A stretch of 64,000 nucleotides of DNA from Brevibacterium sp. CBA3109 (GTDB lineage: Bacteria; Actinomycetota; Actinomycetes; Actinomycetales; Brevibacteriaceae), in contig NZ_CP158281.1 in the NCBI RefSeq assembly GCF_040256645.1, positions 682,001 through 746,000 of the forward strand, read 5' to 3'. Both the position numbers and the translations under genes were made by a program. This document shows positions 34,345 to 43,791 of the stretch, piece after piece. Every line of letters starts with the position of its first letter. The stretch's first letter is position 1. The notes beneath the pieces were generated by a model. It was not told the origin of the DNA. It made no database searches and saw only the letters and a program-made list of their open reading frames with translations.

Positions 34345-34899
34345 ATGTCCTACTTCACTGAGATCCTTGCCGAAACCAGCGATGGTTTTCGTGCGCTCGA
34401 TGTCGATGTTCGGGATGCGTCAGATCTCGACAGCCTCGTCGAGATGATGCAGGCCGCCGGGTCGGAAGACGGCGAATCGGTCGCGGTCATCGAGCACGAG
34501 GACGAATGGTTCGGCCTCGTGCGAGTCTGCGAAAACAACGAGATCAGAGTCTTCCTGTCTGACCTGCGTGGCGTTGAGCTCAGTCCCTTCGCAGATATCT
34601 TCGCCGATTTCCTCGATTCGCAGCCCGACGCCTATGAGACCGAGCCGGAAGAGGAGTTCGGTCTCGACGACGAGGCGGCAGCCCAGACCGATGACGACGC
34701 CGAGGAGGAAGAGGTCGCGATGCTCGAGTTCGACGCCGACGCCGAATGGGGCGGCGATGCCGAGATCTATGCCGACCGCGGAGTCCTGCCCGCCGAACTC
34801 ATCGAACAGGTGGAGAAGTACCGATCTGACCCTGCCCGCGTCGTCGCCCACGTCGGTGAGACCGTCGGGTTCGCCGACCAGCTCCAGGCCGCCCGCTGA
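34345..34899 (+). CDS. tRNA adenosine deaminase-associated protein
   Basis: 184 residues from ATG 34345; the frame is open to 34228 but those codons overlap the upp start region. The protein is very acidic in the C-terminal half (a run of Glu/Asp around residues 95-135) and begins [20 protein letters not shown]. It matches the actinobacterial family encoded immediately before tadA; its biochemical role is not established. Gap to tadA is 59 bp. Confidence 0.85.
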   Translation: MSYFTEILAETSDGFRALDVDVRDASDLDSLVEMMQAAGSEDGESVAVIEHEDEWFGLVRVCENNEIRVFLSDLRGVELSPFADIFADFLDSQPDAYETEPEEEFGLDDEAAAQTDDDAEEEEVAMLEFDADAEWGGDAEIYADRGVLPAELIEQVEKYRSDPARVVAHVGETVGFADQLQAAR

Positions 34900-34958
34900 G
34901 CTCACCGGAGGAGAGCGCGGAACTCGGGTTCGGTGGCCACCCGCACTTCCAGGATTGG

Positions 34959-35405
34959 ATGGGCCTCGCCCTCGCCGAGGCGGCCCTGGCCCGCGAGCAT
35001 GACGACGTTCCCGTCGGAGCTGTGGTCCTGAGCGTCGATGGTTCGGTGATCGGGCGTGGTCACAACCGACGCGAAGTCGATCAGGATCCGCTCGGCCATG
35101 CCGAACTCATGGCACTGCGCAATGCCGCCGAGGCAACCGGACGGTGGCGCCTCGATGGGGCCACCCTTGTCGTCACGCTCGAACCCTGTGCGATGTGTGC
35201 AGGTGCACTCGTCGGATCTCGGATTGCACGAGTCGTCTATGGAGCATTCGATGAGAAAGCCGGTGCGGCAGGGTCTGTCTGGGACCTGCTGCGAGATCGC
35301 GCCGCGCTGCACCACCCGGAGGTCTATTCCGGAGTGGCAGCGACGAAGTGCCGGGGCCTGCTCAGCGAATTCTTCGCCGCGAAACGGGGGAATCCCACTG
35401 GCTGA
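34959..35405 (+). CDS. tadA: tRNA-specific adenosine deaminase
   Basis: 148 residues. The zinc and proton-shuttle motif HAELMAL and the second zinc motif PCAMCAGAL identify a TadA-type deaminase, which makes inosine at the wobble position of tRNA-Arg(ACG). GAVVLSVDGSVIGRGHN is the substrate-side core. ATG 34959 has no good ribosome-binding site, and upstream in-frame codons (HPHFQDW before the Met) look conserved, but no ATG, GTG or TTG start is available there; the true start is therefore uncertain. Confidence 0.93.
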   Translation: MGLALAEAALAREHDDVPVGAVVLSVDGSVIGRGHNRREVDQDPLGHAELMALRNAAEATGRWRLDGATLVVTLEPCAMCAGALVGSRIARVVYGAFDEKAGAAGSVWDLLRDRAALHHPEVYSGVAATKCRGLLSEFFAAKRGNPTG

Positions 35406-35494
35406 GCGACGCCGAGGACGTGAGACAGGGCAGTGGCTCAGGTCACGTCCGCTCGATTTGGACGTCGCCTGGGGCTGACTGTAATGTTGTCCGC

Positions 35495-35582
35495 GGTGGC
35501 GTGTCCGAGCGGCCGAAGGTGCAACACTCGAAATGTTGTGTAGGGTAACCCCCTACCGTGGGTTCAAATCCCACCGCCACCG
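35495..35582 (+). tRNA. tRNA-Ser (anticodon CGA)
   Basis: An 88-base cloverleaf with a long variable arm. Acceptor strands GGTGGCG (35495-35501) and CGCCACC (35575-35581) pair fully; the anticodon stem CAACA/TGTTG encloses loop CTCGAAA with anticodon CGA; the T arm is GTGGG-TTCAAAT-CCCAC. The discriminator is G, as usual for Ser, and CCA is not encoded. Confidence 0.95.
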
Positions 35583-35589
35583 CGTTTTG

Positions 35590-35637
35590 CCTGAGCCGCG
35601 ACATCGTTGGAAGACGATGTCGCGGCTCAGGTTTTTT
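35590..35637 (+). terminator. Rho-independent terminator after tRNA-Ser
   Basis: An 18-bp perfect stem (35590-35607 with 35614-35631), a 6-base loop and six T at 35632-35637: a textbook intrinsic terminator eight bases after the tRNA. Confidence 0.95.
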
Positions 35638-35853
35638 GTGTGCGGAGATGACTGGGTGGTCACTTCACCTTGCCTGCAGTCACCTCGGCGAACCATGTGG
35701 AGGGAAGCCCTCCGTGTCCGTCCGTGGACTCGCACCCCTGGGCTCTGCGACTCCTTACCCCGATGACGGCAATGAGTGCGATGTTTGAGATGATTGCGTG
35801 TGGTCGAGGCGGACGAGCTGACATGGTCAATCCCTGCTGCCAGATTGTGACCG
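35638..35853. other. Intergenic region without a supported gene
   Basis: Several short frames exist on both strands but none has an initiation site or recognisable homology. The region leads into the promoter and operator array of the purine permease at 36030. Confidence 0.4.
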
Positions 35854-35883
35854 TTGACACATTGTACGAAACAGACTTAACTT
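35854..35883 (+). promoter_or_regulatory. Sigma70-like promoter of the purine permease
   Basis: TTGACA at 35854-35859, an 18-base spacer and TAACTT at 35878-35883. A start site near 35890 would place the operator array at 35896-35930 in the first bases of the transcript, a typical repressor position. Confidence 0.6.
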
Positions 35884-35895
35884 ATCAAGCGGAAC

Positions 35896-35930
35896 GGAAG
35901 TGTCTTTCCATGATGCGAAAGTAAGCTTCT
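35896..35930. promoter_or_regulatory. Phased GGAA/TTCC operator array, purine permease
   Basis: Half-sites GGAA 35896, TTCC 35906, GAAA 35917 and TTCT 35927 have start-to-start spacings of 10, 11 and 10 bp. The central CGGAA-N6-TTCCA is the best-conserved part. The same arrangement precedes five other purine/glyoxylate genes in this window. Confidence 0.65.
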
Positions 35931-36029
35931 GTTGTGGAAGCGGTGTCCGTTTCTCTGCGCAGGTTCAAAGTGCGTAGTCGCCAACGATGATGTTGCCGAC
36001 TGATCAGATCAAACAACTTGAGGTGGTCC

Positions 36030-37511
36030 ATGAAAATGGCTGACAACGACCAACGGCGGGATGCGAAAACCGCCACCGAGCGCAGCGGGAGCCCCAGCCT
36101 CCTCGACAGATTCTTCGAGATCACATCACGCGGTTCCTCGATCAAGCAGGAGATCCGCGGCGGCATCGTGGCCTTCTTTGCGATGGCTTATATCGTCGTC
36201 CTCAACCCGCTCATCCTGGGCGGATCCCAGGATGTCACGGGCGGGTCGCTCGACTTCGCCCAGCTGACTGCCGTCACCGGCCTCGTCGCCGGCGTCATCA
36301 CGATCCTCTTCGGCGTCGTCGCGAGGCTCCCATTCGCCCTCGCCGCGGGACTGGGCATGAACAGCTTCCTGGCCGTCTCCGTGGTCCAGGAAGTCACCTG
36401 GGCCGAAGCCATGGGGCTCGTGATCATCAACGGTGTCATCATCGTCGTCCTCGGAGCCACCGGCATCCGAACCGCGATCTTCAACGCCGTGCCCCACGCG
36501 CTGAAGGTCGCGATCACTGTCGGCATCGGCCTGTTCATCGCGTTCATCGGCTTCGTCAACTCCGGCTTCGTCACCCGCACCCCGGCCGGACCTCCCGTCC
36601 AGCTGGGACAGAACGGGTCGATTGCATCGCTGCCGACGCTCGTGTTCGTCTTCGCCCTGATCCTCATCGGCATCCTCGTCGCACGTCAGGTTCCAGGCGG
36701 AATCCTCATCGGCATCATCGTGGCCACGATCCTCGCAATGGTCATCCAGGCCTTCGCGAAGCTGGGAACCGTGGGCGACCCGGTCAACCCGGACCCGGTG
36801 GGCTGGAACCTCGCCGCACCCGAGATCCCCGGGCAGGTCGTGGCGCTGCCGGACTTCTCACTCATCGGCGCCTTCGACCTGTTCGGATCCTTTGAGCGCA
36901 TCGGCGTCCTGGCTGCCACGATGCTGGTCTTCACTCTGGTGTTCACGAACTTCTTCGACGCCATGGGCACAATGACCGGCCTCGCTCGCAGCGCCGGCCT
37001 GCAGACGAAGGACGGAATGTTCCCCCGCATCCGCGGTGCATTCATCGTCGAAGGCATCGGCGCAGTTGCCGGTGGTGGAGCCTCCGCCTCGTCGAACACC
37101 GTGTTCGTCGACGCCGCGGCAGGCATCGCCGAAGGCGCACGAACCGGACTCGCCGCCTGCGTCACCGGCGGACTGTTCCTGCTGTCGATGTTCTTCGCGC
37201 CGCTCATCGGCGTCATCCCGATGGAAGCCGGAGCCGCCGCGCTCGTCATCGTCGGTGCCATGATGGTCACGCAGATCCGCGAGATCGACATGAGTGACTT
37301 CCGCACCTCGCTGCCGGTGTTCCTGACCATGGTCACGATGCCGCTGACCTACTCGATCGCCAATGGAATCGGCGTCGGATTCATCTCCTGGGCCCTCATC
37401 CACGCGATGAGCAAGCGCGGCCGGGACGTCCACTGGCTCCTCTGGGTCGTGTCCGCAGGATTCGTCCTGTACTTCGTTCGCGGCCCGATTTCAGCTATCT
37501 TAGGTGGATGA
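36030..37511 (+). CDS. NCS2-family purine permease (AzgA/PbuG-like)
   Basis: 493 residues from ATG 36030, which has GAGGTGG upstream; ATG 36018 lacks a ribosome site. The 12 or more hydrophobic segments and the motifs GLGMNSFLAVSVV and NFFDAMGTMTGLARSAG place it in the AzgA branch, which imports adenine, guanine or hypoxanthine by proton symport. It stands upstream of xdhABC and guaD, the enzymes that would oxidise such substrates, and has its own promoter and operator array. Confidence 0.9.
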   Translation: MKMADNDQRRDAKTATERSGSPSLLDRFFEITSRGSSIKQEIRGGIVAFFAMAYIVVLNPLILGGSQDVTGGSLDFAQLTAVTGLVAGVITILFGVVARLPFALAAGLGMNSFLAVSVVQEVTWAEAMGLVIINGVIIVVLGATGIRTAIFNAVPHALKVAITVGIGLFIAFIGFVNSGFVTRTPAGPPVQLGQNGSIASLPTLVFVFALILIGILVARQVPGGILIGIIVATILAMVIQAFAKLGTVGDPVNPDPVGWNLAAPEIPGQVVALPDFSLIGAFDLFGSFERIGVLAATMLVFTLVFTNFFDAMGTMTGLARSAGLQTKDGMFPRIRGAFIVEGIGAVAGGGASASSNTVFVDAAAGIAEGARTGLAACVTGGLFLLSMFFAPLIGVIPMEAGAAALVIVGAMMVTQIREIDMSDFRTSLPVFLTMVTMPLTYSIANGIGVGFISWALIHAMSKRGRDVHWLLWVVSAGFVLYFVRGPISAILGG

Positions 37512-37741
37512 GTGAAATGATTGGACATCTTGCTTGGGGAAAGGGCCAGATCGCACACGGCGACTGAAGCCTGAGTCGGTCGCTGCACTGACGGGTCACC
37601 CAGCCAACCGGTCACCGGCGTCAACTCGACTCCATGTTCTTCGCTGCTGTTCGCATGGATAACCAGAAGTTTCGAAGAACGAAGCAATTGTTCCAACCAT
37701 GCACTGTGCGCCGCAGAGACGAGGCGCAGGAGGTAAGTGCG

Positions 37742-39226
37742 ATGACTGCCACGGAAACTCAACGTTCCACCGCCCGGATTTCAGTGAACTCAGCCGTTCA
37801 CGAATTCGACGGGCCACCACACACAAATGCTCTGGACTTCCTCCGCGGAGTCGGACTCACGGCAGCCAAAGAAGGCTGTGCCGAAGGCGAATGCGGGGCC
37901 TGCGCCATCATGGTCGCCCGCCCCGAGGACGATGGGACAACCCGTTGGACCTCGATCAACTCCTGCCTGCTGCCGGCCGCGGCACTCGACGGCCAAGAGG
38001 TCATCACAGCCGAAGGCCTCGCCGACGGTGAGAGCGTCCACCCCGTCCAGGAGGAGATGGCCGTGCGCGGCGGATCCCAATGCGGATACTGCACCCCCGG
38101 CTTCATCTGCTCCATGGCCGCCGAATACTACCGGCCCGAGCGTGGAGACGATGCCGCTGCGACCACCGGCGACAACGCGGCCGACCACCACTGCGGCCCC
38201 AACGGCTTCGACATCCACTCCCTGTCAGGCAACCTCTGCCGCTGCACCGGCTACCGCCCCATCCGAGACGCTGCCTACGCCCTCGGCCAGCCCGAACCCG
38301 GCGACCCGGTCGCGGCGCGTCGCGAGAAGCCGGCCCCGAACTCGGCGAGCACCGATATCCACCGGGCCGATACCGCCACCGGTGAAATCGGACGGTTCCG
38401 TCGTCCTTCCACCCTCGCCGAGGCGCTTCACATCCTGGCCGACGAGCCCGAGGCTCTCGTCGTCGCCGGCGCCACCGATTGGGGCGTCGAGGTCAACATC
38501 AAGAGCGCACGCGCGAAATCGATGCTCGCCATCGACCGCCTCCCCGAGCTGCGCGGCATCGCTCGCAGTGCTGAATACATTGAGCTGGGGGCAGCTCACA
38601 CACTGAGCGAACTCGAACGCGAACTCGCCGGATCGATCCCGCTGCTGGGCAAACTGATCCCTCAGTTCGCCTCCCGACTCATCCGCAACGCCGCTACCAT
38701 CGGTGGCAACCTCGGCACGGGCTCACCCATCGGCGACGCCCCGCCGGCGCTCCTGGCCTTGGACGCACAGCTCGTGCTCACCTCGGCGCAGGGCTCACGA
38801 GTCGTAGAACTCGCCGACTATTTCACCGGCTACCGACAGACCGTACGTGGTGCGGGTGAACTCATCACCGCGATCCGCATCCCGTTGCCACTGGCACCAC
38901 TGACCTCGTTCCAGAAGATCGCGAAGCGCCGCTTCGACGACATCTCCTCGGTCGCAATCGGCTACGCCGTGACCGTCGACGACGGGATTGTGACCAAGGC
39001 CAGACTGGGACTCGGCGGAGTCGCTGCGACCCCGTTGCGCGCCAGGACCACCGAGGCACTGCTCGAGGGAGCACCCTGGACGCTGGAGACCGTGCACGGT
39101 GCTGCAGATACCCTCGCCGCCGAGGGCACCCCGATGGATGATCACCGGGCGAGTGCGAAATACCGGACCGCGATGCTGCGGTCCTCGCTTGAGCGTTTCT
39201 TTGCCGAACAGGAGGCAGGACGATGA
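37742..39226 (+). CDS. xdhA: Xanthine dehydrogenase, FeS/FAD subunit
   Basis: 494 residues from ATG 37742 (AGGAGG upstream). Two [2Fe-2S] clusters are visible: GCAEGECGAC plus a later Cys, and CGYCTPGF with CRCTGYRP. An FAD domain follows (EALVVAGATDWGVEVN; TIGGNLGTGSPIGDAPPALL). Between the two halves of the second cluster motif there is a His/Gly-containing insert of about 25 residues (AATTGDNAADHHCGPNG). Electrons from purine oxidation pass through this subunit to NAD. It overlaps xdhB by four bases. A weak array-like element (TTTC 37670, GAAG 37681, TTCC 37691) lies upstream. Confidence 0.94.
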   Translation: MTATETQRSTARISVNSAVHEFDGPPHTNALDFLRGVGLTAAKEGCAEGECGACAIMVARPEDDGTTRWTSINSCLLPAAALDGQEVITAEGLADGESVHPVQEEMAVRGGSQCGYCTPGFICSMAAEYYRPERGDDAAATTGDNAADHHCGPNGFDIHSLSGNLCRCTGYRPIRDAAYALGQPEPGDPVAARREKPAPNSASTDIHRADTATGEIGRFRRPSTLAEALHILADEPEALVVAGATDWGVEVNIKSARAKSMLAIDRLPELRGIARSAEYIELGAAHTLSELERELAGSIPLLGKLIPQFASRLIRNAATIGGNLGTGSPIGDAPPALLALDAQLVLTSAQGSRVVELADYFTGYRQTVRGAGELITAIRIPLPLAPLTSFQKIAKRRFDDISSVAIGYAVTVDDGIVTKARLGLGGVAATPLRARTTEALLEGAPWTLETVHGAADTLAAEGTPMDDHRASAKYRTAMLRSSLERFFAEQEAGR

Positions 39227-41637
39227 GCCAGCTGTCACAGCGCCCCACCGATCCCATCGTCGGTGAGAGCCACCACCACGAAAGCGCCTTCGGTCACGTC
39301 ACCGGAGCGGCCCTCTACACCGATGACCTGGTCGGACGCCTCACTGGTGTTCTCCACGCCCACCCCGTGCAGTCCACACAGGCGCACGCGAAGCTGGGCA
39401 GCGTCGATATCGCCGGCGCCTACGAGATCCCAGGCGTCGTCCGTGTGATCACGGCCGAAGACATTCCCGGCGTCAACGACCAGGGCGTCAAGCACGACGA
39501 GCCGATGCTGCCCGTGGACGAGGTGATGTTCTTCGGCCAGCCCATCGCCTGGGTCCTCGGCAACGACCTCGAAGCGGCGAAGGCCGGAGCGGCAGCTGTC
39601 GTCGTTGACTACGAACCGCTGCCCTCTCTGGTCAGCGTGAGGGATGCGATCGAGGCGAAGAGCTTCCACGGCATTCAGCCCGTCATCGACAAGGGCGACG
39701 CCGCCGGAGCCTTCGCCGATGCTGCTCACGTGTTCGAAGGCGAATTCGAGTTCGCCGGCCAAGAGCACTTCTACCTCGAGACCCAGGCCTCGCTGGCTCA
39801 CATCGATGAAAGCGGGCAGATCTTCGTCCAGTGCTCGACCCAGCACCCCACCGAAACGCAGGACATCGTCTCCCACGTCCTCGGGGTTCCCGCCCATGAG
39901 GTGACCGTGCAATGCCTGCGCATGGGCGGTGGATTCGGCGGCAAGGAGATGCAGCCACACGGATATGCGGCTCTGGCGGCCCTCGGCGCGAAGCTCACCG
40001 GTCGCCCGGTGCGCCTGCGGCTGAACCGCACACTCGACATCACGATGACCGGCAAGCGCCACGGCTTCCATTCGTCCTGGAAGATCGGAATCACCGACGA
40101 GGGCAAGATTCTCGCCCTCGACGCGACTCTGACCGCTGACGGTGGGTGGAGCCTCGACCTGTCCGAGCCCGTGCTCACCCGCGCCATGTGTCACATCGAC
40201 AACGCCTACTGGGTGCCCAACATCCGTGTGGCCGGTCGCATTGCGAAGTGCAACAAGACCTCGCAGACGGCCTTCCGCGGATTCGGCGGACCCCAGGGCA
40301 TGCTGGTGATGGAGGACATCCTCGGCCGGGTCGCCCCGAAGCTGGGGCTGTCGGCCCGTGAACTGCGCCGTCGTAACTTCTACACCGCCGGACAGGACAC
40401 CCCGTACTACCAGCCGGTGCGTCATCCCGAGCGGATGGAGGCCGCCTGGGATCAGGTCGTGTCCACCGCCGAGGTGGAGGCCCGGGAATCCGAAATCGAC
40501 CAGTTCAATGCCCGGAACGAGCACGTCAAACGCGCGATCGCGATCACCCCGGTGAAGTTCGGGATCTCGTTCAACCTCACCGCCTTCAACCAAGGCGGCG
40601 CCCTCGTCCTCGTGTACAAGGACGGTTCCGTCCTCGTCACTCATGGTGGCACCGAGATGGGCCAGGGCCTGCACATGAAGATGCTGCAGGTCGCGGCCAC
40701 CACCCTCGGGGTGCCTCTGTCCACGGTGCGGCTTGCGCCCACGCGCACGGACAAGGTCCCCAACACCTCGGCGACGGCGGCAAGCTCGGGCACCGACCTC
40801 AACGGCGGTGCGGTCAAGGACGCCTGCGAACAGATCCGGAGCCGGCTGACACAGGTGGCCGCCGGAATCCTCGGGGCACCCGCCAACGAGGTCAGCGTCC
40901 ACCGCGGCATCGTCAGTGCGCTGTCATCGAAGAAGACGGTGACCTGGGAAGAGCTCATCAACGCCGCCTACTTCCAGCGGGTCCAGCTCTCGGCCTCCGG
41001 GTTCTACCGAACCGAGGGACTGCACTGGGACCTGTCGGTCATGACCGGTGAGCCCTTCAAATACTTCGCCTACGGTGCGGCCGCGTCCGAGGTCGAGGTC
41101 AACCGCTTCGACGGATCCTACACACTGCGCCGGGTCGACATCGTCCATGATGTCGGCGATTCGCTCTCGCCGCTGATCGACCTCGGCCAGATCGAGGGCG
41201 GATTCGTCCAAGGCGCCGGTTGGCTGACCTTGGAGGACCTGCGGTGGGACGAATCAGACAAGCCCAGCCGAGGTCGCCTGGCGACCCAAGCCGCCAGCAC
41301 CTACAAGATCCCCAGCTTCTCTGAGGCGCCAGAGGTCTTCAACGTCTCGCTGCTGGACAAGGCACACGAAGAGGGTGCCGTCTACGGCTCCAAGGCCGTG
41401 GGCGAACCACCGCTCATGCTCGCATTCTCCGTCCGGGAGGCCCTGCGAGGCGCTGTGGCCGCGTTCGGCTCGGAGACTGCCGGCGAACACGGTCCCTCCG
41501 TCGAGCTGGCCTCACCGGCGACGCCCGAAGCCGTGTTCTGGGCCATCGAATCGGTGCGGCTGCCTGCCGCCAGCGATGCTACCGTGTCCGGAGATGCTGC
41601 GCAGGGGAGCCCGGAAGGCATCAGTGTCCCATCATGA
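39223..41637 (+). CDS. xdhB: Xanthine dehydrogenase, molybdenum subunit
   Basis: An 804-residue molybdopterin-cytosine/-pterin-binding subunit. Conserved loops are GGGFGGKEMQ, TAFRGFGGPQ, GTEMGQGLH and the catalytic-Glu loop KAVGEPPLML near residue 730. It hydroxylates hypoxanthine and xanthine to urate. Length and motif order fit the bacterial two-subunit XdhAB type. The start ATGA overlaps xdhA, and its stop overlaps xdhC in the same way. Confidence 0.95.
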   Translation: MSQLSQRPTDPIVGESHHHESAFGHVTGAALYTDDLVGRLTGVLHAHPVQSTQAHAKLGSVDIAGAYEIPGVVRVITAEDIPGVNDQGVKHDEPMLPVDEVMFFGQPIAWVLGNDLEAAKAGAAAVVVDYEPLPSLVSVRDAIEAKSFHGIQPVIDKGDAAGAFADAAHVFEGEFEFAGQEHFYLETQASLAHIDESGQIFVQCSTQHPTETQDIVSHVLGVPAHEVTVQCLRMGGGFGGKEMQPHGYAALAALGAKLTGRPVRLRLNRTLDITMTGKRHGFHSSWKIGITDEGKILALDATLTADGGWSLDLSEPVLTRAMCHIDNAYWVPNIRVAGRIAKCNKTSQTAFRGFGGPQGMLVMEDILGRVAPKLGLSARELRRRNFYTAGQDTPYYQPVRHPERMEAAWDQVVSTAEVEARESEIDQFNARNEHVKRAIAITPVKFGISFNLTAFNQGGALVLVYKDGSVLVTHGGTEMGQGLHMKMLQVAATTLGVPLSTVRLAPTRTDKVPNTSATAASSGTDLNGGAVKDACEQIRSRLTQVAAGILGAPANEVSVHRGIVSALSSKKTVTWEELINAAYFQRVQLSASGFYRTEGLHWDLSVMTGEPFKYFAYGAAASEVEVNRFDGSYTLRRVDIVHDVGDSLSPLIDLGQIEGGFVQGAGWLTLEDLRWDESDKPSRGRLATQAASTYKIPSFSEAPEVFNVSLLDKAHEEGAVYGSKAVGEPPLMLAFSVREALRGAVAAFGSETAGEHGPSVELASPATPEAVFWAIESVRLPAASDATVSGDAAQGSPEGISVPS

Positions 41638-42443
41638 CCTGGATGGACACAGCTGCGAAGCTTCGTTCTTCTCGGGTGCCGGCCGTCCTCGTCACTCTCG
41701 CCTCGGTTCGCGGGCACGCCCCGCGTGAGGCCGGAGCGAAGCTGATCGTCACCGCCGATGACCTGCATGGGACCATCGGCGGTGGCAACATGGAGATGAC
41801 TGCCGTCACCCGTGCCCGCGAGATCCTGGCTGCAGCGTCTGGGCCGGGATCGGAGGCGACTCGACCCGAACCTGAGATGCTCACGCTGCGACTCAACGAC
41901 AAGGCACCGGTCAAATACGGGCGTCAATGCTGCGGGGGAGAGGTCAGCGTACTGCTCGAACCGCTGCCCGTGCCCGCCTCGGTGGCGATCTTCGGGATCG
42001 GCAACATCGGACTTGAACTGACCCGAATCCTGGCTCGCCACGACATCGACATCCACCTCAGCGACTCCCGTCCCGAGCATTTCGAGGAGCTCGAGCGACT
42101 GGAACCGCCTGTGGCCCAGGTCCATCGCGAGTTCGCCGTCGTCGGCGAGGAGGTGCTCGTCGGGCTGCCCATGGGCACGCATGTGCTCATCATGACCCAC
42201 GACCACGCCGAGGATCTCCACCTCTGCGATGCGGCACTGACCCGCGGCGACCTCGGGTCCATCGGGCTCATCGGCTCGAGTGCCAAATGGCAGCGGTTCA
42301 GAAAGAACCTCATCGCCGAAGGCCACACACCCGAGACTGTTGACACCATCGACTGCCCCATCGGCCTGCCCGATCTGCCCGGAAAGCAGCCGGCGACGAT
42401 CGCACTCAGCGTCGCCGCCGACCTGCTGGGCCGCATCGGCTGA
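41634..42443 (+). CDS. xdhC: XdhC molybdenum-cofactor insertion factor
   Basis: 269 residues. The N-terminal XdhC/CoxI region has VLVTLASVRGHAPREAGAK and GGGNME; RQCCGGEVSV contains the conserved Cys pair. The C-terminal half is a Rossmann fold (IFGIGNIGLELTRIL, LIGSSAKWQRF). XdhC binds and delivers sulfurated molybdenum cofactor to XdhB. It is translationally coupled to xdhB and precedes guaD by 40 bp. Confidence 0.93.
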   Translation: MTWMDTAAKLRSSRVPAVLVTLASVRGHAPREAGAKLIVTADDLHGTIGGGNMEMTAVTRAREILAAASGPGSEATRPEPEMLTLRLNDKAPVKYGRQCCGGEVSVLLEPLPVPASVAIFGIGNIGLELTRILARHDIDIHLSDSRPEHFEELERLEPPVAQVHREFAVVGEEVLVGLPMGTHVLIMTHDHAEDLHLCDAALTRGDLGSIGLIGSSAKWQRFRKNLIAEGHTPETVDTIDCPIGLPDLPGKQPATIALSVAADLLGRIG

Positions 42444-42483
42444 CAGGCCTTCTGCCACACTTCACCTTCCAAGGAGCACCGCT

Positions 42484-43791
42484 ATGTTCATCTACCGTGC
42501 CCGTGTCTTCGACACACCGACCGACCCCTTCGCCGGGGGCACTCTGCGCTCCGGCTCAGACGTCGCCATCGTCGTCGCTGAGGGGCTGATCATCGCCCGC
42601 ACAGACTACGCGAGTGCGGTTGCTGAGCATCCCGACGCCGAGGTGGTCGACCTGCGTGCCGGCGTACTCATTCCCGGCCTCATCGACACCCACGTCCACT
42701 ACCCGCAGGTCCGCGCCATCGGCTATCTCGGCAAGCCCCTGCTCGAGTGGCTCGACCACTGTGCCCTGCCAGAAGAGGCGAAACTCGCTGACGAGGCCTA
42801 TGCCTCAGCCGTGGCCGGCGAGTTCCTCGCCGGACTGACCTCGGCGGGAACCACCTCGGCGATGGTCTTCGGTTCGCATTTCGCAACCGCCATGGACACC
42901 TTCTTCTCCCAAGCCGCCGAGGTGGGTCTGCGGATCACATCTGGACTGGTCACCAGCGACAAGATCCTTCCAGAACCGCTGCTGACCAGCGTCGAGCAAT
43001 CAGTGTCCGAGAGTCAGGGTCTCATCGACCGCTGGCACGGGAACGGCAGACTCAGATTCGCCATCACTCCGCGCTTCTCCTTCTCTGCGGGGGAGGAGCT
43101 GCTGGCCGCTGGTGGGCAGCTGCTGGCGGACAATCCGAGGGTCTGGGTGACCTCTCACCTCAACGAGAACCGCGACGAGATCGCCGGTGTCGCCGCGATG
43201 TTCCCCGAAGCGCTCGACTACCTCGACACCTACGATCGTGCGGGACTGCTGGGCAGGCGGACGATCCTGGCCCACAACGTCCACCCGAGCGATCGTGAAC
43301 TGGCCAGAATGGCCGAGGTCGGGGCCGCCTCGGCGCACTGTCCGACCTCGAATTCGAACCTGGCCAGCGGCTTCTTCCCACTGCGCCGACACATCGAGGC
43401 CGGGGTCCGCGTCGCGCTCGGTTCGGATGTGGGAGCGGGGACAGGGTTCTCCCTGCTCAAGGAGGGCGTCCAGGCGTACTTCATGCAGCAGCTCGACCCG
43501 TCCGGCGGTCTGCCGCTGAGCTCCGCACACCTGCTGCACCTGGCCACCGCCGCCGGTGCCGAGGCACTCGAACTCGGCGATGAGGTGGGCGACCTGTCCG
43601 TGGGCAAGCGCTTCGACGCGGCCTACATCTCACCCGCAGCGCACCAGCCCTTGGACGTGGGCATCAGGCACGCCAGCAGCGACGAGGACGTCCTGGCGAA
43701 GATCTTCGCCATGGGGACACCGGCAGACATCACCCGCGTGTGGGTCGACGGTCAGCTCGTCAAGGGCGGCGGTGCTCCGACTCCTCGCTGA
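42484..43791 (+). CDS. guaD: Guanine deaminase
   Basis: 435 residues from ATG 42484 (AGGAG seven bases upstream). An amidohydrolase fold with DTHVHYPQ (zinc His pair), LLEWLDHCALPEE (guanine-deaminase signature), VTSHLNEN, LAHNVH and the zinc Asp in ALGSDVGAG. It converts guanine to xanthine, feeding XdhABC. Its 3' end overlaps the convergent xanthine permease gene by 32 bp. Confidence 0.95.
   Translation: MFIYRARVFDTPTDPFAGGTLRSGSDVAIVVAEGLIIARTDYASAVAEHPDAEVVDLRAGVLIPGLIDTHVHYPQVRAIGYLGKPLLEWLDHCALPEEAKLADEAYASAVAGEFLAGLTSAGTTSAMVFGSHFATAMDTFFSQAAEVGLRITSGLVTSDKILPEPLLTSVEQSVSESQGLIDRWHGNGRLRFAITPRFSFSAGEELLAAGGQLLADNPRVWVTSHLNENRDEIAGVAAMFPEALDYLDTYDRAGLLGRRTILAHNVHPSDRELARMAEVGAASAHCPTSNSNLASGFFPLRRHIEAGVRVALGSDVGAGTGFSLLKEGVQAYFMQQLDPSGGLPLSSAHLLHLATAAGAEALELGDEVGDLSVGKRFDAAYISPAAHQPLDVGIRHASSDEDVLAKIFAMGTPADITRVWVDGQLVKGGGAPTPR

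Noticed and set aside
35660..35924. Short ORFs on both strands after tRNA-Ser
   Set aside because: No ribosome-binding sites, no recognisable motifs, and they overlap a promoter-like region.
37670..37694. Operator array upstream of xdhA
   Set aside because: Only TTCC 37691 matches well; TTTC and GAAG are at the right spacing but too degenerate to call a site.
39235..40902. 555-residue minus-strand frame inside xdhB
   Set aside because: Shadow of the XdhB frame, which carries the molybdenum-site motifs.
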